Counted from the first letter of the stretch, positions 1 to 9,314 are shown. The stretch is 64,000 nt of DNA from Cohnella kolymensis (GCF_000829465.1 NZ_JXAL01000033.1:62001-126000), one strand, 5' to 3'. Numbers and translations: made by a program. Notes: a model not told the origin generated them from the sequence alone.

Positions 1-60
1 CGTATCCAAATCCTCGTCTGCCGGCGCATGTTCTCCCCCCATTCCTCGCAATCCCGTCAC
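1..60 (-). CDS. spoIIIAE: Stage III sporulation protein AE, N-terminal fragment
   Basis: Only the first 20 codons lie in the window. The GTG at 60-58 overlaps the spoIIIAD stop as GTGA, the usual sign of translational coupling; an in-frame ATG at 42 is an alternative start. Identity is inferred from position: in the spoIIIA operon AE follows AD. SpoIIIAE is a multispanning membrane protein of the mother cell-forespore channel. The fragment itself is too short to show family motifs. Confidence 0.7.
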   Translation of the reverse strand, partial: MTGLRGMGGEHAPADEDLDT

Positions 61-446
61 ACCGGCAGCAAATTCAACACCGTTTCGACGATGACGCTGA
101 TAATGGGCACCGCCATGACGAGAATAAGCATCTTACCGGCAAACTCAATTTTGGATGCAATGCTCTCCAATCCGGCGTCCCTGACGATCTGAGCCCCGAA
201 TTCCGCGATATAGGCGATTCCGATAATCTTTAACATCGTCTTCAGGTATACGGAAGGTATGCCTGAGCGATCGGCCAGATCTTCCAATACGGATACCACG
301 TCGCCGATCTTGCCGATGAGCGATAGAAAGATGGCCACACCGACAAACACCGCGAGCAGATAGGCGAACATCGGTTTTTGTTCCCGTATGACCAGAATGA
401 GTACGGTTGCGAGAAAGCCGATGCCGACGATTTGAAGGATATCCAC
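57..446 (-). CDS. spoIIIAD: Stage III sporulation protein AD
   Basis: A 129-residue, very hydrophobic protein with about four membrane segments (near residues 3-20, 27-45, 65-85 and 103-125). Length and order match SpoIIIAD, a membrane subunit of the SpoIIIA-SpoIIQ feeding-tube complex that links mother cell and engulfed forespore and supports late SigG activity. It lies 10 bp after spoIIIAC and is coupled to spoIIIAE. Family assignment rests on composition, length and operon order. Confidence 0.95.
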   Translation of the reverse strand: MDILQIVGIGFLATVLILVIREQKPMFAYLLAVFVGVAIFLSLIGKIGDVVSVLEDLADRSGIPSVYLKTMLKIIGIAYIAEFGAQIVRDAGLESIASKIEFAGKMLILVMAVPIISVIVETVLNLLPV

Positions 447-456
447 CGATCCTCAC

Positions 457-660
457 CTACTGGAAAAGAAATATCGTTTTGATTTCCTGAAACAAATCGT
501 TCAGCAGGCGAACAACCATGAACAACACGACTACAAATCCGATTACGGTTACCCAATGTGCCATATCTTCCTTGCCCATCTGCTTCAACACCGTATGAAT
601 CATCGCCACGATAATGCCGATGCCGGCGATTTGGAAAATGGTGCTGACGTCGATGTTCAT
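457..660 (-). CDS. spoIIIAC: Stage III sporulation protein AC
   Basis: A 67-residue protein with two membrane helices (about residues 8-25 and 38-58) separated by a short loop containing KQMGKEDMAHW, a typical SpoIIIAC arrangement. It is a small membrane subunit of the SpoIIIA channel complex made in the mother cell. It sits between spoIIIAB (18 bp upstream) and spoIIIAD (10 bp downstream). No anomaly seen. Confidence 0.95.
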   Translation of the reverse strand: MNIDVSTIFQIAGIGIIVAMIHTVLKQMGKEDMAHWVTVIGFVVVLFMVVRLLNDLFQEIKTIFLFQ

Positions 661-678
661 CGTTGCGGCCCCCCTGTA

Positions 679-1206
679 TTAAATGAGCAGAATGACGACC
701 AGGGCGGCCCCGAGCACCCCCAGACTGCGGCTCAGCTTTTCATATCGCTGCTGATCCTCGCGTGCGGTCGTTTCTTCCGCCTGCAGCTGCAGCATGGCGA
801 GCCGGATATGTTTCAGCTGTTCCTCACGGCCGCTGCCGCCGAGTGTGGCTCCCAACCGGAGGAAAGCTTCCCGCTCCGCCTCTTTCATTGCGGTGGAGGG
901 CCATCCGGCGTTAACCGCCCTTTGCCAGCATTCGCTGACGGTTTCTCCGGCCCCGGAGGCCTCAGGACGAAGGGACCGGGAAATGTCGGCGAAAATACGG
1001 CTCATGGGGACAGGAACCAGTTCCGATATTCTGGACAAAGCCTCGGCAAGCGGGGTTTGTCCGTAGCTGATTTCCGTTTCAAGCCGCTGGAGCGCATGAA
1101 GCACCTGCCGGATTTGCCGCGGGCGGGCCGCGAATTTTGCGGCTTGAAGGAAACCGATCATCGTACCCGCGAAGAGAATCAAAAGGATACCCGCGAACTT
1201 AATCAT
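679..1206 (-). CDS. spoIIIAB: Stage III sporulation protein AB
   Basis: Starts at the ATG at 1206, which overlaps the end of spoIIIAA by 8 bp and gives 175 residues, the normal SpoIIIAB length; the frame stays open upstream but those residues are out-of-frame spoIIIAA. An N-terminal membrane anchor (about 3-22), a soluble helical middle and a second hydrophobic segment at the C-terminus fit SpoIIIAB, a membrane component of the SpoIIIA complex with type II/III secretion-like topology. Known from the family: required for the SpoIIIAA-driven channel. Confidence 0.93.
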   Translation of the reverse strand: MIKFAGILLILFAGTMIGFLQAAKFAARPRQIRQVLHALQRLETEISYGQTPLAEALSRISELVPVPMSRIFADISRSLRPEASGAGETVSECWQRAVNAGWPSTAMKEAEREAFLRLGATLGGSGREEQLKHIRLAMLQLQAEETTAREDQQRYEKLSRSLGVLGAALVVILLI

Positions 1207-2266
1207 GGCCGTCACCTGCTCCAGCATGCGGATCGGGAGCACGAATGCGCACGTTAGGAGCATCGCGCGGAGCCGCTCCGGCACGCGAACGGTACCGGCG
1301 CGCCGCCTCTGCAGCCGCTTCTTCAGCCGATACGATCCGGTGCAGCACCTTCCCTCCGCTTCGCGACAGAAGAACATAGGAACCGAACACACCGTCCGCC
1401 GCGAGACGCGACAATACCGGGCGGGCAAACACGTCTTCAAGATCCGAAGCATGTGCGGTAGCCAGTACTCGAACGCCGGCATGAATGGCTTCATTCAGAG
1501 CCGCCGCATCCTCAGTCCGTCCGATTTCATCGACGACGATAATTTCCGGAGAAAGCGATCTGACCATCATCATGATGCCTTCCGCTTTCGGACATGCATC
1601 CAACACATCGCAGCGCGGGCCTAGATCAAATGTCGGAACCCCCCGCTCACTGGCTGCGATTTCCGAACGCTCGTCTACAATGCCGACCTTGCGTCCGCCC
1701 CAGCCCATTGCCGAAGGATGATTCCACTCTCCCGAGCTGATGCATCTCGCCAAGTCCCGGATCAGCGTTGTTTTCCCTTGCTGCGGAGCGGATACGATGA
1801 GTGTGTGCCGAATCGTCTTCGCCTTAAAGTCCAGCAAGCCGGGCAGCACCCCCGAACCAAAACCGATCCGCGCACGCGCGATTCGAACGTTAAAACCTGC
1901 GATGTCCCGCAGGTAGGCGACAGACCCTTTTTCCAGCACCGTCCTGCCGGCGAGACCGATCCGATGACCTCCCGACACGGTAACGAAACCTCTGCGCAGC
2001 TCTTCCTCCACCGCGTAAAGGGAGTGGTTCGTAACTCTTTCGAGGAACGCCCGGCATTCTTCGCGCCCAGGAATAAAACTCGCTCGATGGTCGTCTGTCA
2101 GCGTTCCATCCGCTCGAACAAAAGACGTTCGGCTTCCGTAGCTGATTTCAAGCGGACGTTGTTCGCGTATGCGTATTTCCTCCAACGTATCAGACGCCTG
2201 TATCGGAATTTTCTCCAACACGGTGCGCAGCGCAGCCGGGAATAAATCCATTAAGGCCTGCGGCAT
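1199..2266 (-). CDS. spoIIIAA: Stage III sporulation protein AA, secretion-type ATPase
   Basis: A 355-residue ATPase. The Walker A loop APQQGKTT is at about residues 160-167 and the Walker B strand IIVVDEIGR at about 242-250, followed by a conserved HA(S/T) segment. SpoIIIAA resembles secretion ATPases and powers the mother cell-forespore channel. It is the first gene of the operon. The C-terminal 40 residues are rich in Ala and Arg, longer than in B. subtilis, and overlap the spoIIIAB start. Confidence 0.95.
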   Translation of the reverse strand: MPQALMDLFPAALRTVLEKIPIQASDTLEEIRIREQRPLEISYGSRTSFVRADGTLTDDHRASFIPGREECRAFLERVTNHSLYAVEEELRRGFVTVSGGHRIGLAGRTVLEKGSVAYLRDIAGFNVRIARARIGFGSGVLPGLLDFKAKTIRHTLIVSAPQQGKTTLIRDLARCISSGEWNHPSAMGWGGRKVGIVDERSEIAASERGVPTFDLGPRCDVLDACPKAEGIMMMVRSLSPEIIVVDEIGRTEDAAALNEAIHAGVRVLATAHASDLEDVFARPVLSRLAADGVFGSYVLLSRSGGKVLHRIVSAEEAAAEAARRYRSRAGAAPRDAPNVRIRAPDPHAGAGDGHD

Positions 2267-2367
2267 CGGGGACCCCCTTTCCGACAGAAGTTGTCCTTTG
2301 CTTGTTCATATGTATGGCTCGGACAAAAGGATTATGCATGCTTGGCCGGCGCCGAACCGGCTATCGT

Positions 2368-2631
2368 TCACTTTCGCAAAATTCCGATCAGCAAGCAGGA
2401 TACCCCCGCCGCGATCCAAATGAATTTAACCGGCGAAAGCTTGTCCGACAAACCGACCAGCCCGATTGTCGTAGTCGAGATAAGAATGAGCGGTCCCACT
2501 AAAGCGAGCATCGAATTAATGATCAGCGCTTTTTGAACGTCATTAAACCGAAGCATCACGAATGCCGCTGTCAGCTCGATACTGCCGGATAATATCCGAA
2601 GCAACGCCATACTAAAAGCCGCTTTATCCAT
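2368..2631 (-). CDS. yqhV: YqhV family membrane protein (DUF2619)
   Basis: An 87-residue protein with three hydrophobic segments. The ATG at 2631 is preferred over the ATG two codons upstream because the AGGGG ribosome site lies about 8 bases before it. The family sits immediately upstream of spoIIIAA in B. subtilis, as here (gap about 100 bp). Function unknown; possibly expressed with the sporulation operon. The reading frame is open further upstream but without coding character. Confidence 0.85.
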   Translation of the reverse strand: MDKAAFSMALLRILSGSIELTAAFVMLRFNDVQKALIINSMLALVGPLILISTTTIGLVGLSDKLSPVKFIWIAAGVSCLLIGILRK

Positions 2632-2819
2632 ACGCATTTCCCCTTCTGATCTTGTCCTTCTCCGATTGTATGCAGGCAGGCCGGGCAACTTGTCTGAGTC
2701 CTGCGATTTTCTGCGCTTACCGGCGGCGCTTGTCAGGGCACCTAACAATAGGCTGATGCATATATTGGCTTTGTGAAATCCACCCCTCCCATTCTTTGAT
2801 CAAGCGAGGAGAGACGCCT

Positions 2820-3641
2820 ATGGAAAAGACACTTAGCCCCGCGTGGCCTAAAGCTTTGTGCGATCCCAGCGGACGCAGGCAAGCTAAACCTCGTGATAAG
2901 GGCTGCACGATGGTAATCGACAAAGGCCTCGGACTTGGAGCTTTTGCGGATTTACTGGACACGTCCGGAGACTATATTGACATCGTCAAATTCGGCTTCG
3001 GCACATCACCGCTGTACCCGCTGCATATATTGCGCGAAAAGATCGAGCTTGCTTTGCGTCATGGAATGACGGTAATACCGGGCGGGACACTGCTGGAAAC
3101 CGCCGTGAAGCTGGATTTAGTGCCGGCGTTCTTCCACCAGGTGACATCTGTGGGCTTTAACGGCATTGAAGTTTCAGACGGCACGATCTCATTGGACCGC
3201 GAGCAGCGAAACGAGTTGATAAAGGAAGGGGTGGCTCTCGGGCTGCGGGTGTTTACGGAATACGGAAAAAAGATATTCGGCTCGCGCATTAATGTGAAGG
3301 ATTTCGCCGAAACCGCCGAACAGGATTTATTGTGCGGCGCGGATCTGGTCACGGTTGAGGCCAGGGAATCGGGCAGAGGCGTCGGCTTGTTCGACGAAAG
3401 GGGTGACTGCCGCGAGGGGGACCTGAACGTGATCTTGAATGTAATGCCTAATTTGAACCGTGTTCTGTGGGAAGCCCCGTTGAAGGAACAGCAAGTGGCG
3501 TTGATCAAATCACTCGGCCCGGATGTGCATCTGGGTAATATTCCGGTACAGGACGTGATCGCATTGGAGACGATGCGGCGCGGACTGCGATCCGATACGT
3601 TTGAATTACAGCGCACCGTGGCTGTAGATTATATGATCTGA
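2820..3641 (+). CDS. Phosphosulfolactate synthase (ComA/YitD family)
   Basis: A 273-residue TIM-barrel-type protein. The segment VKFGFGTSPLYP, PGGTLLE and GFNGIEVSDG are hallmark stretches of the ComA/YitD family, which joins sulfite to phosphoenolpyruvate to make (R)-phosphosulfolactate. In Bacillus the product feeds 3-sulfolactate stored in spores; here the role is inferred from the family. The start at 2820 follows a GAGGAGA site. The N-terminus is about 20 residues longer than the archaeal enzyme. The gene sits beside spoIIIA although it is elsewhere in B. subtilis. Confidence 0.88.
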   Translation: MEKTLSPAWPKALCDPSGRRQAKPRDKGCTMVIDKGLGLGAFADLLDTSGDYIDIVKFGFGTSPLYPLHILREKIELALRHGMTVIPGGTLLETAVKLDLVPAFFHQVTSVGFNGIEVSDGTISLDREQRNELIKEGVALGLRVFTEYGKKIFGSRINVKDFAETAEQDLLCGADLVTVEARESGRGVGLFDERGDCREGDLNVILNVMPNLNRVLWEAPLKEQQVALIKSLGPDVHLGNIPVQDVIALETMRRGLRSDTFELQRTVAVDYMI

Positions 3642-3653
3642 TCCACACGGCTT

Positions 3654-3684
3654 ACAAGCCTCGCGTTCTAAACGCGGGGCTTGT
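3654..3684 (+). terminator. Hairpin after phosphosulfolactate synthase
   Basis: Inverted repeat ACAAGCCTCGCGTT / AACGCGGGGCTTGT with a 3-base loop just after the stop codon. The arms pair with one G-T wobble. No long T run follows, so termination may be weak. Confidence 0.6.
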
Positions 3685-3750
3685 TCCATATCGTGTTAAA
3701 AAGAAATACCGCCCATCGGGCGGCACCCACTGAGGGAGCGTGTCGCATAC

Positions 3751-4209
3751 ATGAACGGAGAGCTGGTGCTGGTCGCACTTATTGTAATCGGTCTATTAGG
3801 CCGTTCACCTATTATCACGACCGCCGCCTGCATCCTATTAATCGTCAAGCTGGTGCACCTGCAAAGATACTTGCCGTCCATTGAAAGGCGCGGCATGGAA
3901 TTCGGACTGCTGTTCCTCACTTTGGCGGTTCTGGTTCCTTTCGCATCAGGCCGTGTCCAGCTGAAGGACATCGTTGGAGCCTTGACCAGCTGGGTAGGAT
4001 GGGTTGCGCTTGCGGGAGGCGCGATTGCCACTTATCTTAACAGCCGGGGATTAGACTTGTTGAAAGTGGACCCGCAGCTCATCGTGGGCATTGTGATCGG
4101 GTCGATCTCGGGTATCATTTTCTTAAGAGGAATTCCCGTCGGACCTTTGATGGCTGCCGGGCTGACCGCATTGCTGCTCAAGATCATCTCGTTCATTGTC
4201 GGCAAGTAG
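3751..4209 (+). CDS. DUF441 (UPF0756) membrane protein
   Basis: A 152-residue protein with at least four membrane segments (about 5-30, 50-70, 85-105 and 110-145) and the [11 protein letters not shown] and VPFASGRVQ stretches typical of DUF441 (YtwI in Bacillus). Function unknown. A small hairpin, CCGCCC ATC GGGCGG, lies about 30 bp ahead of the start. The same-strand neighbour upstream ends in its own hairpin, so this gene may have a separate promoter. Confidence 0.88.
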   Translation: MNGELVLVALIVIGLLGRSPIITTAACILLIVKLVHLQRYLPSIERRGMEFGLLFLTLAVLVPFASGRVQLKDIVGALTSWVGWVALAGGAIATYLNSRGLDLLKVDPQLIVGIVIGSISGIIFLRGIPVGPLMAAGLTALLLKIISFIVGK

Positions 4210-4210
4210 A

Positions 4211-4264
4211 CAACAAAAACGCCCTTCCCGTTTGTCTTACGACAAGGAGAAGGGCTGTTAAAAC
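4211..4264. terminator. Bidirectional terminator between DUF441 gene and lysC
   Basis: Arms GCCCTTC and GAAGGGC with an inner stem TTGTC/GACAA, flanked by A-rich sequence on one side and T-rich on the other. It lies between convergent genes and can serve both. Confidence 0.75.
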
Positions 4265-4276
4265 ATGAATATTCGG

Positions 4277-5530
4277 TTACCTGCGTTCTTGAGGACCGCC
4301 GACGAAAGCTGTTTCAGCCGTATCCAAGCCATAAGCGGTGTGAAGCGCACGAACGACTTCCTGCACCGGTTCGGCGGCAATGACGCACGAAACTTTAATT
4401 TCAGAAGTGCTTACCATCTTGATACTGACACCGGCCTTGGAGATCGCCTCGAACATTTTTGCGGCTACCCCCGGATTCGACACCATGCCCGCGCCGACAA
4501 TCGACACTTTGACGAGGTTCTCTTCGAAAGTCGCCTCGCGGTAAGGAACTTCGGTATTAATACCTGCAATTACATCAAGTGCGCGAGCCCGGTCAGCCAA
4601 CGATACTGTAAAAGAAAAGTCCGCTTTGCCGTGCATTACACCACTTTGAACGATAATATCGACATCGATGCCTGCCGCCGCGAGGGCTCCGAACATTCTG
4701 GCGAGCACGCCAGGAGTATCCTCAACGCCCAACACACTGATGCGGGCAACGTTCTTATCAAATGCGATTCCCCGTACCACAATGCCCTGTTCCATTTCCG
4801 CTTCCTCCCTGACCAACGTTCCTTCATTTTGCGTGAAGCTTGAGCGTACGACAAGATTGACTTTATAAAGCTTCGCATATTCCACGGCGCGGGGATGAAG
4901 CACCGCAGCGCCAAGATGAGCTAACTCCAGCATTTCATCGTAAGAGATGACATCTAACTTCCGCGCACATTTAACGACACGCGGATCCGTTGAATAAATG
5001 CCGTCTACGTCCGTGTAGATTTCGCATACATCGGCGCCCACCGCTGCGGCGAGCGCTACGGCAGTCGTATCGGAGCCGCCCCGGCCGAGTGTCGTGATTT
5101 CTCCGTTCTCCGACATTCCTTGGAATCCGGCAACGATGACGATGCAGCCCTGATCAAGCGCGGTATGAATACGCGCCGGCGATATATCGTTGATCTTGGC
5201 TTTGCTGTGGACTTCTTCCGTGACGATTCCTGCCTGCCAGCCTGTAAAAGACTTGGCTTCATGTCCGATCTTATGGATCGCCATCGATAACAGTGCAACC
5301 GAGATCTGCTCTCCGGTTGTCAGCAGCATATCCATTTCTCTGGATGGCGGGTTATCATTCAATTCTCTCGCTTTATCAATGAGATCATCCGTTGTATCTC
5401 CCATCGCCGACACAACGACAACGACTCGGTGGCCCTGCAGCTTCTTGTCTACGATCCGCTGCGCAACGCGTGCCATCCGCTCCGTGGTGCCGACGGAACT
5501 TCCGCCGAATTTCATCACGATCAACGACAC
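4277..5530 (-). CDS. lysC: Aspartate kinase
   Basis: A 417-residue aspartokinase that phosphorylates L-aspartate in the lysine, diaminopimelate, threonine and methionine pathway. The N-terminal kinase motif KFGGSSVG is at residues 7-14, the GRGGSDTTA loop is near 170, and two ACT domains follow from about 260 (GVEDTPGVLARMF, GAGMVSNPGVA). The GTG start at 5530 has a GAGGAG site. An ATG-initiated internal beta-subunit start, as known in B. subtilis lysC, could not be decided. No L-box riboswitch fits in the 130-base leader. Confidence 0.93.
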   Translation of the reverse strand: MSLIVMKFGGSSVGTTERMARVAQRIVDKKLQGHRVVVVVSAMGDTTDDLIDKARELNDNPPSREMDMLLTTGEQISVALLSMAIHKIGHEAKSFTGWQAGIVTEEVHSKAKINDISPARIHTALDQGCIVIVAGFQGMSENGEITTLGRGGSDTTAVALAAAVGADVCEIYTDVDGIYSTDPRVVKCARKLDVISYDEMLELAHLGAAVLHPRAVEYAKLYKVNLVVRSSFTQNEGTLVREEAEMEQGIVVRGIAFDKNVARISVLGVEDTPGVLARMFGALAAAGIDVDIIVQSGVMHGKADFSFTVSLADRARALDVIAGINTEVPYREATFEENLVKVSIVGAGMVSNPGVAAKMFEAISKAGVSIKMVSTSEIKVSCVIAAEPVQEVVRALHTAYGLDTAETAFVGGPQERR

Positions 5531-5565
5531 CGATAGTCACTCCTCAAAAGAACTTCTGCATACAG

Positions 5566-5580
5566 CAGTCTATTATAACA
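5566..5580 (-). promoter_or_regulatory. Candidate extended -10 promoter for lysC
   Basis: On the minus strand TATGTTATAAT holds a perfect TATAAT at 5577-5572 preceded by TGT, an extended -10 pattern. The -35 region is poor. It lies 42 bases before the lysC start. Confidence 0.4.
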
Positions 5581-5659
5581 TAATAATATTGGGCCAAAAA
5601 CTATAACTTTTATCTAAGAATTTGAGCGCAGCACACACGCAAAAAAAGAAAAAACAAAA

Positions 5660-5710
5660 TAAAAAAACCTTGTTAATACCGCGGCTATGCGGCAGTAACA
5701 AGGTTTTTTC
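5660..5710 (-). terminator. Terminator after efp
   Basis: On the minus strand AACCTTGTTA pairs with TAACAAGGTT around a GC-rich inner stem (CCGC/GCGG), followed by TTTTTTTATTTTG. It lies 8 bp past the efp stop. Confidence 0.88.
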
Positions 5711-5717
5711 GAGCTTG

Positions 5718-6275
5718 TTATGCGCGGGACATGTAACGTCCTTCACGCGTGTCGATGGAGAGTACGTCGCCTTCGTTAATAAACATAGGGACTTGTACGC
5801 TATATCCCGTCTCCAGCTTAGCATTCTTAGTTGCGCCGGTTGCGGTGTTGCCTTTGATTCCGGGCTCGGTCTCGATAACTTTGAGATCTACGCTGTTGGG
5901 AATCGTGATCCCGATAATTTCACCTTGGTAGCTGGAGATGTTAACGGTCATGTTCTCCTTGAGGAAGTTGACCTCCCACTCCAATTGCTTCTTGTCGAGA
6001 TTGAATTGATCGTAGGTTTCGTTGTCCATGAACGTGTACTCGGAACCGGAGTTGTACAAATATTGTACGCCGCGGTTCTCGACGTGAGCGCGTCCGACGT
6101 TCTCGCCGGCACGGAAGGTTTTCTCAACAACGTTACCGTTACGCAGGTTCTTCAGCTTGGAGCGGACGAACGCCGCGCCTTTGCCCGGTTTTACGTGCTG
6201 AAAGTCGAGAACGGAGTAAATATCGCCGTCCACCTCAATTGATACGCCTGTTTTAAAGTCGTTTACGGAAATCAC
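5718..6275 (-). CDS. efp: Elongation factor P
   Basis: A 185-residue EF-P with the standard three-domain length. EF-P rescues ribosomes stalled at polyproline by binding between the P and E sites. The N-terminal KOW-like domain starts ISVNDFKTG; the loop around KPGKGAAF carries the lysine equivalent to the modified residue. The C-terminal [14 protein letters not shown] and [11 protein letters not shown] are diagnostic. GTG start at 6275 after AGGAGGG. It is probably cotranscribed with yqhT, whose stop is 36 bp upstream. Confidence 0.97.
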   Translation of the reverse strand: MISVNDFKTGVSIEVDGDIYSVLDFQHVKPGKGAAFVRSKLKNLRNGNVVEKTFRAGENVGRAHVENRGVQYLYNSGSEYTFMDNETYDQFNLDKKQLEWEVNFLKENMTVNISSYQGEIIGITIPNSVDLKVIETEPGIKGNTATGATKNAKLETGYSVQVPMFINEGDVLSIDTREGRYMSRA

Positions 6276-6310
6276 TGCAAAATTCCCTCCTGTAGAGACG
6301 CCGCTCCCAA

Positions 6311-7385
6311 TTAGTCCAGAATGATCAGGTGCTTAGGTGAGCGGGTAAGTATTTGGATTCCGGTATCTGTCAGTATTACATCGTCCTCGATCCTTACCCC
6401 TCCGAAACCGGGGAGGTAAATGCCGGGCTCGACCGTAACCGCCATGCCGGGGGTTAAAACGATATCGCCTGTTAACGACAGCCGAGGCGCCTCATGAATT
6501 TCCATTCCGAGTCCATGGCCCGTCCCATGGCCAAAATATTCACCATAACCATACCTTGTGATGATATCCCGCGTCAAGGCATCGCCTTCCATCCCCGTCA
6601 TACCGGGAGCCAGATGGTCGAGTGCGTACTGCTGCGCTTCTTTGACGATGTCATAAATCTCTTTATGCTTATCGGAAGGTTTGCCTACAACTACCGTACG
6701 AGTAATATCCGAGCAATATCCTTTGTAATATGCCCCAAAATCAAGTTTCACGAATTCATCTCGGCCGATAACACGGTCGCTTGCGACGCCGTGCGGCAGC
6801 GCAGAACGTTCGCCGGAAGCTACGATTGTGTCAAATGAAGAGCTCGTTGCTCCCTGACTGCGCATGAACACTTCCAGCTCCAGAGCGATTGCGGCTTCAG
6901 TAACACCGGGTTTGATATAGCTCTGAATATGTGCGAATGCGCGATCCGCCAGATCGGCGGCCTCCTGCATGATCGCGACTTCGCCTTCGTCCTTGACCAT
7001 CCTCAAGCCTTCGACGATTCCGCCTTGCAGGTTTAAGCTTCACAGGATCGAAAGCTTTCGTCAGATTGGAATAGGCGGCGAAGGTGACATCCCGGTCTTC
7101 AAACAATAGAACCTGTACGCCCCATTGCCGCAATAGTTGCGCTACCGTTACATTGACGTCTGCACCATGCTCGACAATGTCGAAGCCTTTCACTTGCTCG
7201 GCGGCCTGCGCCCGATAACGAAAATCCGTTAGAAACGCCGCACGGTCCTGAGAAATGAGCACGACACCGGAAGTACCCGTAAAGCCGGTCAAATATCTGC
7301 GATTAATCGCGTGGGTTACGAGCAGAGCGTCTCCGCCTGATTTGGCAATCAGTTCCCGTAACCGGGTTACACGAGCGTTTGACAT
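6311..7385 (-). CDS. yqhT: M24 Xaa-Pro peptidase, frameshifted (extra base near 7022-7027)
   Basis: Two overlapping pieces together encode a 357-residue aminopeptidase P/prolidase-like enzyme. The creatinase-type N-domain is read from 7385 to about 7025; the M24 metal-binding domain continues in another frame and keeps the ligand motifs [30 protein letters not shown] and VEPGIY. On the minus strand GCAAGGCGG contains one base too many; removing it joins KLKP to IVEGLRMVK. Both halves are intact, so a sequencing error is likely. Order efp-yqhT-aroQ matches B. subtilis. Confidence 0.88.
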
Positions 7386-7414
7386 TATACAATTCCCTCA
7401 CTCTCTAGCCAGAG

Positions 7415-7852
7415 CTATGATTTAATATGCCGGCACAGCGCTTGCAGCCCCAGTTCGTAACTATGAGGGCCGAAACCGGCAATTTGTCCGATCGTTACCG
7501 GCGCTGTTACGGAGGTGTGCCGAAACTGTTCCCGCTGATGAATGTTGGACATATGTACTTCCACAGCAGGAACGCTTACTGACGATAAAGCGTCTCGTAA
7601 CGCATAGCTGTAATGGGTCAATGCTCCGGGATTGATAAGGATGCCGTCATGCCTCCCATGTGCCCCGTGAATTTGATCGATTAGAGAACCTTCGTGGTTG
7701 GACTGATAAAAATGCAATTCGACTCCCAGTGTTTCTGCCAGCGCACGCAGCCGCAATTCGATCTCGGAGAGGGTGAAAGATCCGTAGACGCCGGGCTCCC
7801 GGACGCCCAACATGTTGAGATTCGGACCGTTTAACACCAAAATGCTGAGCAT
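7415..7852 (-). CDS. aroQ: 3-Dehydroquinate dehydratase, type II
   Basis: A 145-residue type II dehydroquinase (YqhS position). It dehydrates 3-dehydroquinate to 3-dehydroshikimate in the shikimate pathway. Motifs: [18 protein letters not shown] at residues 7-24, holding the flexible lid Arg and catalytic Tyr; [18 protein letters not shown]; and [12 protein letters not shown] with the catalytic His. Length is normal. It lies 29 bp before yqhT in the same direction. Confidence 0.96.
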   Translation of the reverse strand: MLSILVLNGPNLNMLGVREPGVYGSFTLSEIELRLRALAETLGVELHFYQSNHEGSLIDQIHGAHGRHDGILINPGALTHYSYALRDALSSVSVPAVEVHMSNIHQREQFRHTSVTAPVTIGQIAGFGPHSYELGLQALCRHIKS

Positions 7853-8056
7853 GACCTTTCTCCTCCCGTTACCGGTATCACGGATGAATGTTGATCGCCG
7901 ATCCGCTTCCGGTAAACCTCTCCAGAGATTGTATCATACGGGGCGCTTCCAAGAAAACTATCCGGTGGCATTCTGCACTGCAATCCTGTAAAATAGATAT
8001 ACTTGGGTATTGCTTCCGGGCAGCCCCAGAGCCTATTAGAAGCAGGTGACAGATGA

Positions 8057-8992
8057 ATGTCTCAACAACCGACCGCAGTCTATGGCGGACAGGCTGTAAT
8101 AGAAGGCGTTATGTTTGCCGGTAAACATGTTCATGTAACGGCAGTACGCCGCAAGGACCAGCAGATCAGTTTTTTTGAAGTACCGAAAAAGCCGCAGAAT
8201 TTTTTGCAAAAGCTCAAGAAGATTCCGTTTATCCGGGGAATCATCGGAATTGTTGAATCCGCAGCCAAAGGGTCGCAGCATTTGACCTATTCCGCCGAAA
8301 TGTACGCGGAAGACGAGTCGGGCCCTGAGGAAGCCGCCAAACAGAAGGAAAAGAGCGGTTGGAACCTTACGATGATCCTCGGCGTGGCTGTTGTGGGTGT
8401 ACTCTCTTTTATTATAGGCAAACTCGTGTTCACTCTTGTTCCGACATTTTTAGAAAGTATGATCTTTGGACACGCATTTACGAATAAGATATTGCACAAC
8501 CTGTTGGAAGGCGTTATCAAAATCATATTCTTGCTCATCTATCTCTGGTTCATTTCACAGACTCCGCTCATCAAAAGACTGTTTCAATATCACGGCGCGG
8601 AACATAAAGTCATCAGCGCTTTTGAAGCCGGATCCGAACTCACCGTGGACTCGGTGCAGAAGTACAGCCGCCTGCATTACCGGTGCGGCAGCAGCTTTAT
8701 TATTTTCACAGTGCTGGTCGGCATTATCATCTATTCGTTCTTTGATTGGCAATCGTTGACCGAACGCGTAATACAACGGATCGTACTGCTGCCGGTCGTG
8801 TTGGGAGTCTCCTATGAGGTTCTAAGATGGACGAACGCGCTTCGGGATATACCGGTTTTGAAATGGCTAGGCGCACCGGGTCTGTGGCTGCAGCTGCTCA
8901 CGACCAAAGAACCGAGTGACGATCAGGTCGCCGTATCCATTGCTTCGTTTAACCGGATGAGAGAGTTGGACCGGCAGGTTAACCCATCCTAA
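8057..8992 (+). CDS. yqhQ: YqhQ family DUF1385 membrane protein
   Basis: A 311-residue protein opening with YGGQAVIEGVMFAG, the DUF1385 signature. Two membrane segments near 115-140 and 155-175 are followed by FQYHGAEHKVISAFE and YSRLHYRCGSSF and two further membrane segments. Predicted metal-binding residues are His/Cys in these motifs. Function is unknown; the gene is part of the conserved yqh block. AGCAGGTGA precedes the ATG. yqhP follows after 13 bp. Confidence 0.92.
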   Translation: MSQQPTAVYGGQAVIEGVMFAGKHVHVTAVRRKDQQISFFEVPKKPQNFLQKLKKIPFIRGIIGIVESAAKGSQHLTYSAEMYAEDESGPEEAAKQKEKSGWNLTMILGVAVVGVLSFIIGKLVFTLVPTFLESMIFGHAFTNKILHNLLEGVIKIIFLLIYLWFISQTPLIKRLFQYHGAEHKVISAFEAGSELTVDSVQKYSRLHYRCGSSFIIFTVLVGIIIYSFFDWQSLTERVIQRIVLLPVVLGVSYEVLRWTNALRDIPVLKWLGAPGLWLQLLTTKEPSDDQVAVSIASFNRMRELDRQVNPS

Positions 8993-9005
8993 GGGAGGTA
9001 ATCCT

Positions 9006-9314
9006 ATGCGAAGCCGAATTCACCCCTGGTTCACCATCGTGCTCGCGCTGATGGCAATCGGACTAGTAAGCATGTTGCTTAACGGGGGAGCCCAGAGTTT
9101 AATCATTCCCCTGATAATTGTGGCTATCGTATTCCTGCTGTATAAATTTCCGCCTGACCGTTGGAGGAAGCCCCGCTACCGGGGTTATTCTCCGGGTCCG
9201 AACCGTCCTCAACCTTTGCGGACCGCCGCTAAACCGGCCAAACGTAAAGCGTCGCCTTTTACCGTGATCGAGGGGCGCAAGAACAAAGAAGATGAACCGC
9301 CGCGGTACCACTGA
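9006..9314 (+). CDS. yqhP: YqhP family small membrane protein
   Basis: A 102-residue protein with two N-terminal membrane helices (about 8-24 and 30-47) and a basic, proline-rich tail (KPAKRKASPF) likely in the cytoplasm. It starts after AAGGGAGG, 13 bp downstream of yqhQ. Assigned from position and topology. Function unknown. Confidence 0.75.
   Translation: MRSRIHPWFTIVLALMAIGLVSMLLNGGAQSLIIPLIIVAIVFLLYKFPPDRWRKPRYRGYSPGPNRPQPLRTAAKPAKRKASPFTVIEGRKNKEDEPPRYH

Noticed and set aside
556..1257. Long plus-strand open frame of 233 residues opposite spoIIIAB/AC
   Set aside because: Antisense shadow of well-supported sporulation genes, no ribosome site, no family.
679..1494. Extended SpoIIIAB start at 1494
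   Set aside because: The upstream 96 residues overlap spoIIIAA out of frame and have no family similarity; the ATG at 1206 gives the usual length.
5531..5659. Possible lysine riboswitch ahead of lysC
   Set aside because: Only about 130 bases lie between lysC and the efp terminator and no L-box core is visible.
5622..6242. 206-residue plus-strand frame opposite efp
   Set aside because: Antisense shadow of efp, includes the terminator hairpin.
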